Of a stretch of 64,000 nt of DNA, positions 35,985 to 48,637 are shown piece by piece. The notes under the pieces are model-generated. The model was given only the letters and a program-made list of their open reading frames with translations, made no database searches and was not told where the DNA came from. Position 1 is the stretch's first letter. Every line of letters starts with the position of its first letter. The stretch is from an uncultured Brevundimonas sp. GTDB lineage: Bacteria > Pseudomonadota > Alphaproteobacteria > Caulobacterales > Caulobacteraceae. Made by a program: the position numbers and the translations under genes. Location of the stretch: contig NZ_CALMFB010000069.1 of NCBI RefSeq assembly GCF_937863155.1, forward strand, positions 1-64,000. Direction: 5' to 3'.

Positions 35985-37591
35985 GCCGCCTCCATCTCCA
36001 GGAACAGCCGCAGGGCGTTGGCGATGAAGGCCTTCTGCCGGTCCGGCCGATCGGCGTGCAGCGGCGGCATGGCCAGGAACAGCGACACCATCACCGCCTG
36101 AACAGCGGGATCCAGCCCGCTGACGTCGCCGGCGCGCACCCCGCCCAGCATGTCGCGCATCCAGGGCCGCTCGGGCGCCGCGAACTGCAGCGCCAGGCCC
36201 TCGGCGCCGTCGTCCAGCGCATAGCGTCCGGCGATCAGCTCATCATATCGTCCGATCACGGAATGGGCCAGTTTCCCCAGGTCGTATAGGGGCGAGCCGT
36301 ACAGGCTGGGCCGACCCGGCGTAACGAAACCGCGCGGGTCCAGCACCCGGATGCGGCGCGCGCGCAGGTCGTACAGGATGTTGCTGAAGCAGAAGTCGCC
36401 ATGCATGACCGTGGCCATCGCGCCGGTCGGCGCACAGGCGATGTCGGCGACCCGATCCGCGATCTCCAGCAGCGAGGGCGTGATGCGGCCGGCGTAACGC
36501 ATCGGCCGGTCGACCGGCAGGCCGCCGAACGCCGCATAGGCCAGCAGCCGCTCGCGCGCCTTGCCGCGGACAAGGCTTTCCAGCGCCGCATCGGCCGTCC
36601 CCCGCGCGCCTTCCGGGTCCGGCGCCTGGGCGCACAGGTCCAGCAACGCCTGGCACGAGGCGAAGATACGGCCCCAGCGTGCGGCCCCCAGCGCCCCGAA
36701 CACCGACAGGTCCGCCAGGGTCGGCGCATAGGCGTATTCGGTGACGTAGCGCGGCCCCGGTTCGACGTCCTGCACATCCACCAGGCGGACGCAGAAGGGG
36801 CGGATCGTCGCCGGAACCCCGCCCAGCCAGGCCGCCTCGGCGCGGATCTTGGCGTGGTCGTCGCCGCCCTTGGTCACGACACGGTCGTCAATGCTCAGGC
36901 GGTTGAACGACCGGGCGGTCGATACGACCCGCCGGGCGCGGAAATAGGTCTGGACGTGGCCGAAATCCAGCCAGTCAGGCGCCGGCTCGGCGCGGACCGG
37001 CCGGCTCAGGGCGTAGGCGTTCAGGCCACGGATGAAATCGCCGTCCGCATCAGCGATGGCCTGGCTCAAAGCCTCGGCGTCAGCCACGCGAAAGACGCCG
37101 CAGATCACGCTGGCGGCCTCGTCGCCCGCGCCGGCGGCGTCCACGACCGACAATCGCGTCACGCGGCCGCTGTCGACCGCCACCTCGGCCCAGGCGTATT
37201 CGTCCGTCTCGGCGCTGACGCCCAGGCTGTCGCCCGGCGCGGCGGACGGCGTCGCCAGGGTGTCGCCGTGCAGGATGACCAGATCGCCCGTGATCGGCCC
37301 CACCGCCTCGATGGCCCGGACCAGCGATTCGCCCAGGCTCAGCCCCTCCTCGATGAAGAGCAGTCGCACCCCGGCCGCCTCCAGCCAGGCGCGGTCGGCG
37401 GCGGGCGTCTCGAAACCGGCCGGAAGGGTCAGATACAGGGCCTCCAGCCCCGCCATCCGCTCGACCTGAAGCGCATACAGCCGCCGATCCCCGACCGGCA
37501 GGAAGCACGGCGGCAGGGGACCGAACTCGGCGCTCAGTTCCTGATCGATATAGGCGGCCGACAGGATCAGGCCGACAGCGGCCGCGCTCAC
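35981..37591 (-). CDS. Fusion of nucleotidyltransferase-like and APH/choline-kinase-like domains
   Basis: The product is about 536 residues. The N-terminal half (to about residue 230) looks like a nucleotidyltransferase (PCFLPVGDRRLYALQVERMAG, DLVILHGDTL) but lacks the usual GxGxR start, so activity is uncertain. The C-terminal half is an aminoglycoside-phosphotransferase or choline-kinase-like fold with ATVMHGDFCFSNILYD (HGDxxxxN catalytic loop, about residue 390) and VLDPRGF in place of the DxD metal site. The GTG start overlaps the HAD-gene stop by 4 bases (GTGA). The gene order suggests phosphorylation and nucleotidyl activation of one small molecule. Confidence 0.78.
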   Translation of the reverse strand: MSAAAVGLILSAAYIDQELSAEFGPLPPCFLPVGDRRLYALQVERMAGLEALYLTLPAGFETPAADRAWLEAAGVRLLFIEEGLSLGESLVRAIEAVGPITGDLVILHGDTLATPSAAPGDSLGVSAETDEYAWAEVAVDSGRVTRLSVVDAAGAGDEAASVICGVFRVADAEALSQAIADADGDFIRGLNAYALSRPVRAEPAPDWLDFGHVQTYFRARRVVSTARSFNRLSIDDRVVTKGGDDHAKIRAEAAWLGGVPATIRPFCVRLVDVQDVEPGPRYVTEYAYAPTLADLSVFGALGAARWGRIFASCQALLDLCAQAPDPEGARGTADAALESLVRGKARERLLAYAAFGGLPVDRPMRYAGRITPSLLEIADRVADIACAPTGAMATVMHGDFCFSNILYDLRARRIRVLDPRGFVTPGRPSLYGSPLYDLGKLAHSVIGRYDELIAGRYALDDGAEGLALQFAAPERPWMRDMLGGVRAGDVSGLDPAVQAVMVSLFLAMPPLHADRPDRQKAFIANALRLFLEMEAA

Positions 37592-37965
37592 GGTTGCGTA
37601 TCGCCCAGCAGGGCGCGGATCTGTTCTGGGCTCATGGCCACGAACTCCGACGGGCGCACGGCCCGGTCGTCGACATAGAAGCCGTCGTGGCCGCACCAGG
37701 GCTTGCCCACGATCACCTCGTCGAACGGCACCTGGTGACGGCTCAGCCAGTCCAGAATGACCGGCAAGGTATGGACATTGATCTTGCCCACCGCCCCCTC
37801 ATAGGTGCGCATGTTCCGTGAACTGAAGATCACGACCTCGAAGCCGAGCGCCTTGTATTCGCGCAGGCGTTCGATGACGGCCGAGTTCGGCGCCTTGTCG
37901 GCATAGGAATCGGACGAGGCGTGCACCGTCAGGGTGTCGTCCAGATCGATGACCAAACGCTTCAT
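37588..37965 (-). CDS. HAD phosphatase of capsule-type clusters (EcbF/BcbF-like)
   Basis: This 125-residue HAD-superfamily protein opens MKRLVIDLDDTLTV (nucleophile Asp7, Asp9) with FSSRNMRTYEG as motif II and KPWCGHDGFYVDDRAVRPSEF as motifs III-IV. Short HAD proteins of this form occur in capsule biosynthesis clusters (EcbF/BcbF type). It is the first gene of the four-gene minus-strand glycan cassette, 86 bases downstream of the atpC stop on the same strand. Whether it has its own promoter is not clear. Confidence 0.85.
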   Translation of the reverse strand: MKRLVIDLDDTLTVHASSDSYADKAPNSAVIERLREYKALGFEVVIFSSRNMRTYEGAVGKINVHTLPVILDWLSRHQVPFDEVIVGKPWCGHDGFYVDDRAVRPSEFVAMSPEQIRALLGDTQP

Positions 37966-38051
37966 GCGGCCCCTCGCCCGACGGCCGGCGCGGCGGCGAT
38001 CGTTCCGCCGCTATGTCGCACGACGGCGCGGGCGCGTCGAGCCAGGCGGGA

Positions 38052-38321
38052 TCAGGCCTCGGCCAGTTCCGAGGCCTGTTCGGCCAGGATGGTCAGGCCG
38101 GCCGGGGTGACGTCGGCGAAACCGCCCTGAACCTGGAACCGGCGGCGCTGGGCGCCGTCGATCACCGTGACCACGCCTTCGCGCAGGGCGGTCATGAAGG
38201 GCGCATGGTCGGCCAGCACGCCGAAGTCGCCTTCGACGCCGGGCGCGTCCACCTGATCCACGAGGCCCGAAAAGACCTCGCGTTCAGGCGACACCAGCGA
38301 GAACTGCAGCTTGCCAGCCAT
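38052..38321 (-). CDS. atpC: ATP synthase F1 epsilon subunit
   Basis: This 89-residue protein contains only the N-terminal beta-sandwich of the epsilon subunit ([45 protein letters not shown]). The C-terminal helical hairpin found in longer epsilon subunits, which inhibits ATP hydrolysis, is missing, as in several alphaproteobacteria. It is the last gene of the atpHAGDC block, 3 bases after atpD. Confidence 0.93.
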   Translation of the reverse strand: MAGKLQFSLVSPEREVFSGLVDQVDAPGVEGDFGVLADHAPFMTALREGVVTVIDGAQRRRFQVQGGFADVTPAGLTILAEQASELAEA

Positions 38322-38324
38322 GGA

Positions 38325-40803
<2,479 letters not shown>

Positions 40804-40837
40804 TCGGCGCTACTCTCGCTTCTCGGTCAGATCAGGC

Positions 40838-42418
<1,581 letters not shown>

Positions 42419-42483
42419 TCAGGCCCGCTGCATTCATAGTCGGAGCGCGCTTACGCGCGCTGCATTATTGGTTCTGAAGCGCG

Positions 42484-43038
42484 TCAAGCGCGCTTCAGGG
42501 CGAACTTCATCTGGTCGAGCTTGGTCTTCAGCGAGGCGTCGAACAGCCGCGAGCCGACCTTGACCTTCAGGCCGCCCAGGATCGACGGATCGACGCGGAC
42601 GGTGGTTTCGGGATCCTTGCCCAGGGCGGCGCGCAGGGCGGCCTGGACCGATTTCAGCTGGGCGGCGCTCAGCGCCTGGGCCGACACCACCTCGGCGGCG
42701 ACCACGCCGGTCTTCTTGGCGTACAGAGCCTCGAAGGCGCCGATCACGGCCGTCAGGTCGCGGGCGCGGCCGTTGGCGGCCAGCAGGCCCAGGAATTTCC
42801 GGGTCGTGGCGTTGAATTTGGCCTTGTCGGCGATGGCGACCAGACCCTTGGCCTGGTCCTCGGCGGCGATGACCGGCGAGGTCAGCAGGCGACGCAGGTC
42901 GGCGCTGTCCACGAAGGCGGCGCGCAGCGACTTCAGGTCGGCGCGCACGGCGTCCAGCGCCTTGGTCTCGTCTGCCAGGTCGAACAGCGCCTGTGCATAG
43001 CGCTCGCCGACTTCCGTCGTCCTGAAATCGTCAGCCAC
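42484..43038 (-). CDS. atpH: ATP synthase F1 delta subunit (OSCP)
   Basis: This 184-residue peripheral-stalk subunit links F1 to the b subunits. It has [16 protein letters not shown] at the N terminus and [35 protein letters not shown] at the C terminus. The start is GTG at 43038. First gene of the F1 operon; genes for the F0 subunits are not in the window, as is usual in alphaproteobacteria, where F0 lies elsewhere. Confidence 0.95.
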   Translation of the reverse strand: MADDFRTTEVGERYAQALFDLADETKALDAVRADLKSLRAAFVDSADLRRLLTSPVIAAEDQAKGLVAIADKAKFNATTRKFLGLLAANGRARDLTAVIGAFEALYAKKTGVVAAEVVSAQALSAAQLKSVQAALRAALGKDPETTVRVDPSILGGLKVKVGSRLFDASLKTKLDQMKFALKRA

Positions 43039-43317
43039 AGATATAATGTCCGCGCGGGTTAGCGTTCGGGGTTGACCAGCACAAGCGCCGGTCGGTCAAA
43101 GGCTTGAAATGCTTGCAGAAAGCATATCGGGAGCGCGTCTTTCGACGTGCCCCCATGCAAAGCCGGGCGCCGGATAGCACCTATCCCCCCAAACCGCAAC
43201 CGAGGCGGCGGGTCGCAGGGGGGCCGGATTGCGGGACCGGGAACCGCGACGCTAGAAAGACGCTTGGGCAAGCGCCGGAGGGGCGCGGTCGCCCCCCATT
43301 TCTATTCAGGACACCGC
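43039..43317. promoter_or_regulatory. Divergent promoter region of atp operon and terC, with leader hairpins
   Basis: This 279-base region holds the promoters of atpHAGDC (minus) and terC (plus). A TATA-like patch (ATATAAT on plus, 43041-43047) lies next to the atpH start. On the terC side are hairpins ATGCTT-GCAGA-AAGCAT (about 43108-43124), CGCTT-GGGC-AAGCG (43261-43274) and GGGGCG-CGGT-CGCCCC (43280-43295), the last followed by CCATTTCTATT, only about 20 bases before the terC start. The last hairpin could act as an attenuator. I could not fit the region to a known riboswitch. Confidence 0.4.
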
Positions 43318-44157
43318 ATGTTCGACAGCATCATCCCGCTGTTCTCCGATCCCGCCGCCTGGGCGGCCCTGGTCACGCTGATCGTGATGGAGGTCGTGCT
43401 GGGGATCGACAATCTGATCTTCATCTCGATCCTGTCCAACAAACTGCCGCCTGAGCATCGCTCCAAGGTCCGGCGCATCGGCATTTCGCTGGCGCTGGTC
43501 ATGCGCCTGGCGCTGTTGTCGACGATCGCCTGGATCGTCACCCTGACGGCCCCGATCTTCACCCTGTTCGGCAACGCCTTCTCGTGGAAGGACGTGATCC
43601 TGATCCTGGGCGGCCTGTTCCTGGTGTGGAAGGCGACCAAGGAAATCCACCACTCGGTCGATCCCGCCCCCAGCAAGGACCTGCTGGAGAAGGACAAGAA
43701 GGACATCGTCATCAACAACGCCGGGGCGGCGATCTTTCAGATCATCCTGATCGACATCGTCTTCTCGATCGATTCGATCCTGACCGCCGTGGGCATGACC
43801 GAGCACCTGCCGATCATGGTCGTGGCCGTGCTGGTGGCGATCACCGTCATGCTGGTGGCCGCCGACCCTCTGGGCGACTTCATCGACAAGAACCCGACCG
43901 TGGTCATGCTGGCCCTGGGTTTCCTTTTGATGATCGGCATGGTGCTGATCGCCGAGGGCTTCGGCGCCCATGTGCCCAAGGGCTACATCTACGCCGCCAT
44001 GGCCTTCTCGGCCGGGGTCGAGATGCTGAACATGTGGTCCCGGCGTGCGACATCGAAGCGTGACGAGGCCGCTCGCCTGCGCACCGCAGCCGATGCCGCC
44101 GAGGCCCGCGCCGTCGAGGCAGAAGCCGCGGCGGCTCAGGAACCGCGCAAGCGCTGA
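43318..44157 (+). CDS. TerC-family membrane protein
   Basis: This 279-residue protein has about seven membrane helices with the TerC acidic motifs: [21 protein letters not shown] (Glu and Asp in helix 1) and [19 protein letters not shown]. TerC proteins are linked to metal ion efflux (manganese in the MntX/Alx group) and to tellurite resistance. The charged C-terminal tail after [11 protein letters not shown] is Ala/Glu/Arg-rich and probably cytoplasmic. ATG at 43318 chosen because upstream in-frame sequence is leader hairpins. Confidence 0.9.
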   Translation: MFDSIIPLFSDPAAWAALVTLIVMEVVLGIDNLIFISILSNKLPPEHRSKVRRIGISLALVMRLALLSTIAWIVTLTAPIFTLFGNAFSWKDVILILGGLFLVWKATKEIHHSVDPAPSKDLLEKDKKDIVINNAGAAIFQIILIDIVFSIDSILTAVGMTEHLPIMVVAVLVAITVMLVAADPLGDFIDKNPTVVMLALGFLLMIGMVLIAEGFGAHVPKGYIYAAMAFSAGVEMLNMWSRRATSKRDEAARLRTAADAAEARAVEAEAAAAQEPRKR

Positions 44158-44185
44158 ACGACCGCGAAAAGGCCGAGCCGGGGGT

Positions 44186-44530
44186 CTAGCGCCCGGTTTC
44201 GGCCTCGACCCGCGCGCGTTCGGCGCGGGTCGCCGCGTCGCGGGCCTGTTTCTCGGCGGCCAGGCGATCCTCGATGGCCACCAGTTCGCGGTTGTTCTGG
44301 GCCGAGGCCTCGGCGCGGCTCTGGCCCGGCTGGCGGCCCGTGATGTCGGCGACGGCGACGGGCGTGACGCATCGCCGCTGTTCGGCCCACCACCAGCGGC
44401 CCGACTTCTCGCAGCGGTCGCCCGGCTGGGCCCAATAGACCTGATACAGGCCCGCCCCGCCGGCCAGCAGGCCGAACACCACGAAGAACAGAATGCCCAG
44501 TCGCGCCGGGGTCAGAAGGCGTTTCATCAT
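44186..44530 (-). CDS. Small membrane protein of unknown function
   Basis: The product is 114 residues: one N-terminal membrane helix ([23 protein letters not shown]), a short Cys-containing segment ([21 protein letters not shown]) whose two Cys could form a disulfide, and an Ala/Glu/Arg coiled-coil-like tail. Topology suggests a periplasmic C terminus. No family recognised. It is divergent from etfB and convergent with terC. Confidence 0.65.
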   Translation of the reverse strand: MMKRLLTPARLGILFFVVFGLLAGGAGLYQVYWAQPGDRCEKSGRWWWAEQRRCVTPVAVADITGRQPGQSRAEASAQNNRELVAIEDRLAAEKQARDAATRAERARVEAETGR

Positions 44531-44617
44531 GACGGTTTACCCGGCGTTACGTTGACAGGCCCCTTCGGCCGGTCCAATCCCTGCCGCAAGATTCCGGCCA
44601 GCTTATGGAATAGCGCA

Positions 44618-45382
44618 ATGAAGGTACTCGTCCCCGTCAAACGGGTGATCGACAGTAACGTCAAGGCCCGTGTGAAGGCGGACCAGACCGGCGTCGATCT
44701 GGCCAACGTCAAGATGAGCATGAACCCCTTCGACGAAATCGCCGTCGAAGAGGCCGTGCGCCTGAAGGAAGGCAAGGATCACCACGCCGCCGGCACGGCG
44801 ACCGAGATCATGGTCGTCTCCATCGGCGTGACCCAGGCTCAGGAAACGATTCGCACCGCCTTGGCCATGGGCGCGGACCGCGGCCTGCTGGTCCAGTCGG
44901 ACGCCGACCTGGAGCCCCTGGCCATCGCCAAGATCCTGAAGGCCGTGGTCGATGAGGAAAAACCCGACCTGATCCTGATGGGCAAACAGTCGATCGACGG
45001 CGACAACAACGCCGTGGGTCAGATGCTGGCGGCCCTGCTGGACTGGCCCCAGGCCACCTTCGCCGGAAAGATTGTGATCGGCGGGGGTGAGGCGACCGTA
45101 ACCCGCGAGGTCGACGGCGGACTGCAGACCGTGGCGGCGACCCTGCCGGCGGTGGTCACCGTGGACCTTCGGCTGAACACCCCGCGCTACGCCTCCCTGC
45201 CCAACATCATGAAGGCCAAGAAGAAGGAGATCGCCATGAAGGCGGTCGCCGACTACGGCGTCGACACCGCGCCGCGCCTGAAGGTTCTGAAGGTCGCCGA
45301 GCCGCCCAAGCGGTCGGCGGGCGTCAAGGTCGCCGATGCGGCCGAACTGGTCTCCAAGCTGAAATCCGCGGGGGTGCTGTAA
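44618..45382 (+). CDS. etfB: Electron transfer flavoprotein beta subunit
   Basis: This 254-residue subunit binds AMP and docks acyl-CoA dehydrogenases. Signatures are [37 protein letters not shown], the AMP-site [22 protein letters not shown], and the recognition-loop [14 protein letters not shown] passes electrons from dehydrogenases such as the glutaryl-CoA dehydrogenase at 57774-58955 to the quinone pool. The stop overlaps the etfA start by one base. Confidence 0.96.
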   Translation: MKVLVPVKRVIDSNVKARVKADQTGVDLANVKMSMNPFDEIAVEEAVRLKEGKDHHAAGTATEIMVVSIGVTQAQETIRTALAMGADRGLLVQSDADLEPLAIAKILKAVVDEEKPDLILMGKQSIDGDNNAVGQMLAALLDWPQATFAGKIVIGGGEATVTREVDGGLQTVAATLPAVVTVDLRLNTPRYASLPNIMKAKKKEIAMKAVADYGVDTAPRLKVLKVAEPPKRSAGVKVADAAELVSKLKSAGVL

Positions 45383-46317
45383 TGGCCGTTCTCGTCATCG
45401 CCGATCACGACGGCTCGGCCGTCCGCGACACGACGCACAAGACCGTCACCGCCGCCCTGGCCCTGTCGGGCGACGTGGATCTGCTGGTCCTCAGCGAAAA
45501 GGGCGCCGGCAAGTCGGTGGCCGACGCCGCCGCCAAGATCTCGGGCGTGCGCAAGGTGCTGCTGGCTGAAGGCGACGCCGTGGGTCATGGCTTGGCCGAG
45601 GCGGTCGAGGCGACCGTCCTGCCGCTGGCCGGCGGCTATGACGCCGTGCTGACCCCCGCCAACACCGACGGCAAGAATTTCGCCCCGCGCATCGCCGCCA
45701 AACTGGATACGGCGCCGATCTCGGACATCGTGGAAGTCGTCTCGGCCGACACCTTCGTGCGCCCGATCTATGCGGGCAATGCGCTGGAGACGGTCCAGAC
45801 CGCCGACGCCAAGAAGGTCATCACCGTGCGCCCGACCGCCTTCGCGGCCGCCGCCGAGGCCGGCTCGGCACCGGTCGAGACCGTGACGGCGGGCGAGGCG
45901 GCCAAGTCGGCCTTCGTGTCCGAGGAAATGGTCAAGTCGGACCGCCCCGAACTGGGCGCCGCCAAGATCGTGGTCTCGGGCGGTCGCGCCCTGGGCTCGG
46001 CCGAGGAATTCCAGGCCGTGATGGACCCCCTGGCCGACAAGCTGGGCGCCGCCGTGGGCGCCAGCCGCGCGGCCGTCGACGCCGGCTACGCCCCCAACGA
46101 CTATCAGGTCGGCCAGACCGGCAAGGTGGTGGCGCCGCAGCTGTATATCGCCATCGGCATCTCGGGCGCCATCCAGCACCTGGCGGGCATGAAGGACTCC
46201 AAGGTCATCGTGGCCATCAACAAGGACGCCGACGCCCCGATCTTCCAGGTCGCCGACTATGGCCTGGTCGCCGACTACAAGACGGCGGTGCCGGAACTGA
46301 TGGCCGCCCTGGGCTGA
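45382..46317 (+). CDS. etfA: Electron transfer flavoprotein alpha subunit
   Basis: This 311-residue FAD-binding subunit has the C-terminal FAD domain [53 protein letters not shown], the ETF-alpha signature. It is co-translated with etfB through a shared A (TAATG). A strong terminator follows 27 bases after the stop. Confidence 0.96.
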   Translation: MAVLVIADHDGSAVRDTTHKTVTAALALSGDVDLLVLSEKGAGKSVADAAAKISGVRKVLLAEGDAVGHGLAEAVEATVLPLAGGYDAVLTPANTDGKNFAPRIAAKLDTAPISDIVEVVSADTFVRPIYAGNALETVQTADAKKVITVRPTAFAAAAEAGSAPVETVTAGEAAKSAFVSEEMVKSDRPELGAAKIVVSGGRALGSAEEFQAVMDPLADKLGAAVGASRAAVDAGYAPNDYQVGQTGKVVAPQLYIAIGISGAIQHLAGMKDSKVIVAINKDADAPIFQVADYGLVADYKTAVPELMAALG

Positions 46318-46343
46318 GACGGTCCGTCCGGCTGAAACATCAA

Positions 46344-46375
46344 GGGCGCGGCGCCGAAAGGCCCGCGCCCTTTTT
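46344..46375 (+). terminator. Intrinsic terminator of etfBA
   Basis: An 8-bp stem GGGCGCGG (46344-46351) and CCGCGCCC (46363-46370), loop of 11, is followed directly by TTTTT. It ends the etfBA unit before the convergent gene at 46442. Confidence 0.88.
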
Positions 46376-46441
46376 CGCTGTCAGGCGACGGCCCCGCCTG
46401 TCATCGGCGAGGCCGTCTTGCCGATCAGACGCCCCTTCGGA

Positions 46442-47071
46442 TCAGACCGCCGCGCGGCGCCGCTGGATCACCAGTGTCGCGCCCCCCGCGAGCATTAGCG
46501 CCAACAGGATCGTCGCCCATTCCGACAGGGTCGGCACGACAGCGACCGGGGCGGCGAAGGTTGCGCTGAACTGGGTTTCGAACGTCGGATAACTGACCCA
46601 CCCGATCCCATCGTATATGGCGAGATAGTAGTCCGGGCTGACGTCCATGGCGTCGGCGGCGATGACGCCGTTCTGCCCGCCAGGCCGATCCAGCCAGAAA
46701 ATATAGCTCTTTGCCGGATCGAGGACCACGTTCGGGGTCCATGTGAACGGCTCGACGCTCAATAGCGTTACCAGAGTAGGCGTGCCGGTCCAGACCGGCG
46801 GCCCGGACGTCCCCGAGCCGGTCCATTCATAGATCGACGGTGTGACTTCAAGGTTCGGCGTAGTGCGCGCCAGGTGGACGGTGAAGCTGGTCAGAGCCGT
46901 GTTTGTGGGCGGCGTAAAAACCTGGCCAGGTCGCTGAGCGTCGTGGATCGCCACATGCTGTGAGTTGCCGGTGCTGCCGATGGTTGTCTGGGCCCGGGCT
47001 GACGGTGCGGCCAGCCCCAGGGTTAACGCCATGATCAGCGCACCCATAATTCCGATGCATTTTCCAAACAT
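46442..47071 (-). CDS. Secreted protein with IPTL-CTERM sorting signal
   Basis: The product is 209 residues: signal peptide (cleavage near SARAQ/T at about 28), a beta-rich Thr/Pro/Trp body, and a C terminus PTLSEWATILLALMLAGG then RRRAAV, the IPTL-CTERM pattern (PTLSEW motif, membrane helix, Arg cluster) recognised by exosortase-type sorting. Base composition is less GC-rich than its neighbours and codon third positions are more AT, which hints at acquisition. No exosortase gene is in the window. Function of the body unknown. Confidence 0.8.
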   Translation of the reverse strand: MFGKCIGIMGALIMALTLGLAAPSARAQTTIGSTGNSQHVAIHDAQRPGQVFTPPTNTALTSFTVHLARTTPNLEVTPSIYEWTGSGTSGPPVWTGTPTLVTLLSVEPFTWTPNVVLDPAKSYIFWLDRPGGQNGVIAADAMDVSPDYYLAIYDGIGWVSYPTFETQFSATFAAPVAVVPTLSEWATILLALMLAGGATLVIQRRRAAV

Positions 47072-47193
47072 TCCGCCGCCCCGTGGCCCCCTCGATCAGA
47101 AGCCTTACGGTCACGCCTAACAGGTGCGTCCGCCCCAACCAGCGAAAATGATCACCCGCACGCATTTTGAGACGCCTGATCGAAGAGGTCGTC

Positions 47194-47958
47194 TCAGCCC
47201 CGCACCTCATCCGGCCGAAGGGTCAGCACCCGCACCCCGTCGCGGGTCACGGCCACCGTATGCTCGAACTGGGCCGACAGCTTTCCGTCGCCGGTGATCA
47301 CGGTCCAGTCGTCGTCCAGGGTGCGGACCGAGCGGACGCCCTGATTCAGCATCGGCTCGATGGTGAAGACCATGCCTTCCTTCAGCGTCAGTCCGCGCCC
47401 CGGCTTGCCGAAATGCAGCACCTGGGGGTCTTCGTGCATTTCGCGTCCGATGCCGTGGCCGCAATAGTCGCGCACGATGGAATAGCCCGCCCGCGTCGCA
47501 TGGCGTTCGATGGCGTGGCCGATGTCGCCCAGGGTCGCGCCGGGCCGCACCGCCAGAATACCCTTCCACATCGCCTCATAGGTGGTGCGCACCAGCCGCC
47601 GCGCCTGGGGCCCCACCTGGCCGACCAGATAGGTCTTGCTGGAATCCGCGATCCAGCCGCCCTTCTCCAGGGTGATGTCCAGATTGACGATATCGCCGTC
47701 CTTCAGGATCTCGTCCTTGGACGGCACGCCGTGACAGACCACGGCGTTGGGCGAGCTGTTCAGCACGAAGCCATAGCCATACTGGCCCTTGCTGGCGGGC
47801 CGGGCCTTCAGGTCGTCGGTGATGAAGGCCTCGACCCGGTCGTTGATCTCCAGCGTGCTCATGCCCGCCAACGTCAGCCCGTCCAGATGGGTGAAGACCG
47901 AGGCCAGCAGACGCCCGGCCTCGGCCATCTGCTCGACCTCCTGCGGGGTCTTGGTCAT
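47194..47958 (-). CDS. map: Methionine aminopeptidase type I
   Basis: This 254-residue enzyme removes N-terminal Met from nascent proteins. The five metal ligands are visible: VCHGVPSKDE (His), NLDITLEKGGWIADSSKTY (both Asp), DYCGHGIGREMHEDP (His), FTIEPML (Glu) and AQFEHTVAVT (Glu). The start at MTKTPQEVEQ overlaps the stop of the ParD-like gene by 4 bases (ATGA), so translation is probably coupled. Confidence 0.94.
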   Translation of the reverse strand: MTKTPQEVEQMAEAGRLLASVFTHLDGLTLAGMSTLEINDRVEAFITDDLKARPASKGQYGYGFVLNSSPNAVVCHGVPSKDEILKDGDIVNLDITLEKGGWIADSSKTYLVGQVGPQARRLVRTTYEAMWKGILAVRPGATLGDIGHAIERHATRAGYSIVRDYCGHGIGREMHEDPQVLHFGKPGRGLTLKEGMVFTIEPMLNQGVRSVRTLDDDWTVITGDGKLSAQFEHTVAVTRDGVRVLTLRPDEVRG

Positions 47959-48158
47959 GCCGCCAGATCGGGCGCGCCCACCCCCGCCGCCGCCAGTTCG
48001 CGCGCCGCCAGTTCCTGGAAACTGAGGCCGGGATTCAGTTCGCACAGCATGCCGATCCTGATCCAGAAAGCCGCCTGGCCATTGATCGAGCGGCATGAGG
48101 CGCGGCTGGCCCGGCGCAACTGTTCGTGCAGATCGTCCTCGATATTGACGATGCCCAT
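47955..48158 (-). CDS. ParD-like small protein
   Basis: This 67-residue protein has a ribbon-helix-helix-like start: MGIVNIEDDLHEQLRRASRASCRSINGQAAFWIRIGMLCELNPGLSFQEL. This matches the ParD_like family, which resembles antitoxins but is usually without a cognate ParE. No toxin gene is adjacent; instead its stop overlaps map. A palindrome 20 bases upstream could be its own operator. The start is chosen at the ATG after the palindrome; upstream in-frame sequence is not conserved-looking. Confidence 0.8.
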   Translation of the reverse strand: MGIVNIEDDLHEQLRRASRASCRSINGQAAFWIRIGMLCELNPGLSFQELAARELAAAGVGAPDLAA

Positions 48159-48177
48159 GGCGGACCCTCGACTAAGC

Positions 48178-48193
48178 GTTTCGTATATGAAAC
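48178..48193. promoter_or_regulatory. Candidate operator palindrome upstream of ParD-like/map unit
   Basis: A 16-base dyad GTTTC-GTATAT-GAAAC with 5-base perfect arms sits in an AT-rich patch, 20 bases before the ParD-like start. Ribbon-helix-helix proteins often bind such a site over their own promoter; binding here is inferred. Confidence 0.5.
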
Positions 48194-48272
48194 ATATATA
48201 GGCCGGCCCAGACAGGCAAGACACGGGCGCGTCCATTTGCCGTAACGGGTCCGATCTGGTCTGTACGCGGCC

Positions 48273-48551
48273 ATGGCCGATCTGTTCGTCAAGCTGCAAC
48301 CCGGCGCCTCGGCCGACCGGATCGAAGGCTGGGAGACCGATCCCGAGGGACGGCCGGTGCTGAAGGTGCGGGTCCGCGCCCGGCCGGTGGACGGGGCGGC
48401 GAACGACGCCCTGATCCGGCTGCTGGCCCCGGCCCTGGACGTGCCCCGGTCGGCCGTGACGCTGGAACGCGGGGGCCAGTCGCGGCTGAAGCGCCTGGCC
48501 ATCGCCGGGCTGGATCAGGCCGAGGTTAAACGTCGCATTACAGCAATGTAA
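48273..48551 (+). CDS. DUF167/YggU-family protein
   Basis: This 92-residue protein is of the DUF167 family: LFVKLQPGASADRIEGW at the start, LKVRVRARPVDGAANDALIRLLA and a basic GQSRLKRL. Such proteins are small, widely conserved and of unknown function. Divergent from the ParD-like/map unit and followed by an amidohydrolase gene 86 bases later. Confidence 0.88.
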   Translation: MADLFVKLQPGASADRIEGWETDPEGRPVLKVRVRARPVDGAANDALIRLLAPALDVPRSAVTLERGGQSRLKRLAIAGLDQAEVKRRITAM

Positions 48552-48637
48552 TGAAATCCGCCTTTGACGGACGATCCGTCACGGCCTTCTATCGCCTCGG
48601 CCATGCAGCCTCGGCATGGCGTGGGGGAGCGTTTCCG

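Noticed and set aside
43039..43317. yybP-ykoY manganese riboswitch upstream of terC
   Set aside because: The region has hairpins, but I could not find the conserved internal loops; reported only as a structured leader.
47955..48158. Type II toxin-antitoxin system
   Set aside because: The ParD-like protein has no ParE/RelE-like partner; the adjacent gene is a complete methionine aminopeptidase.
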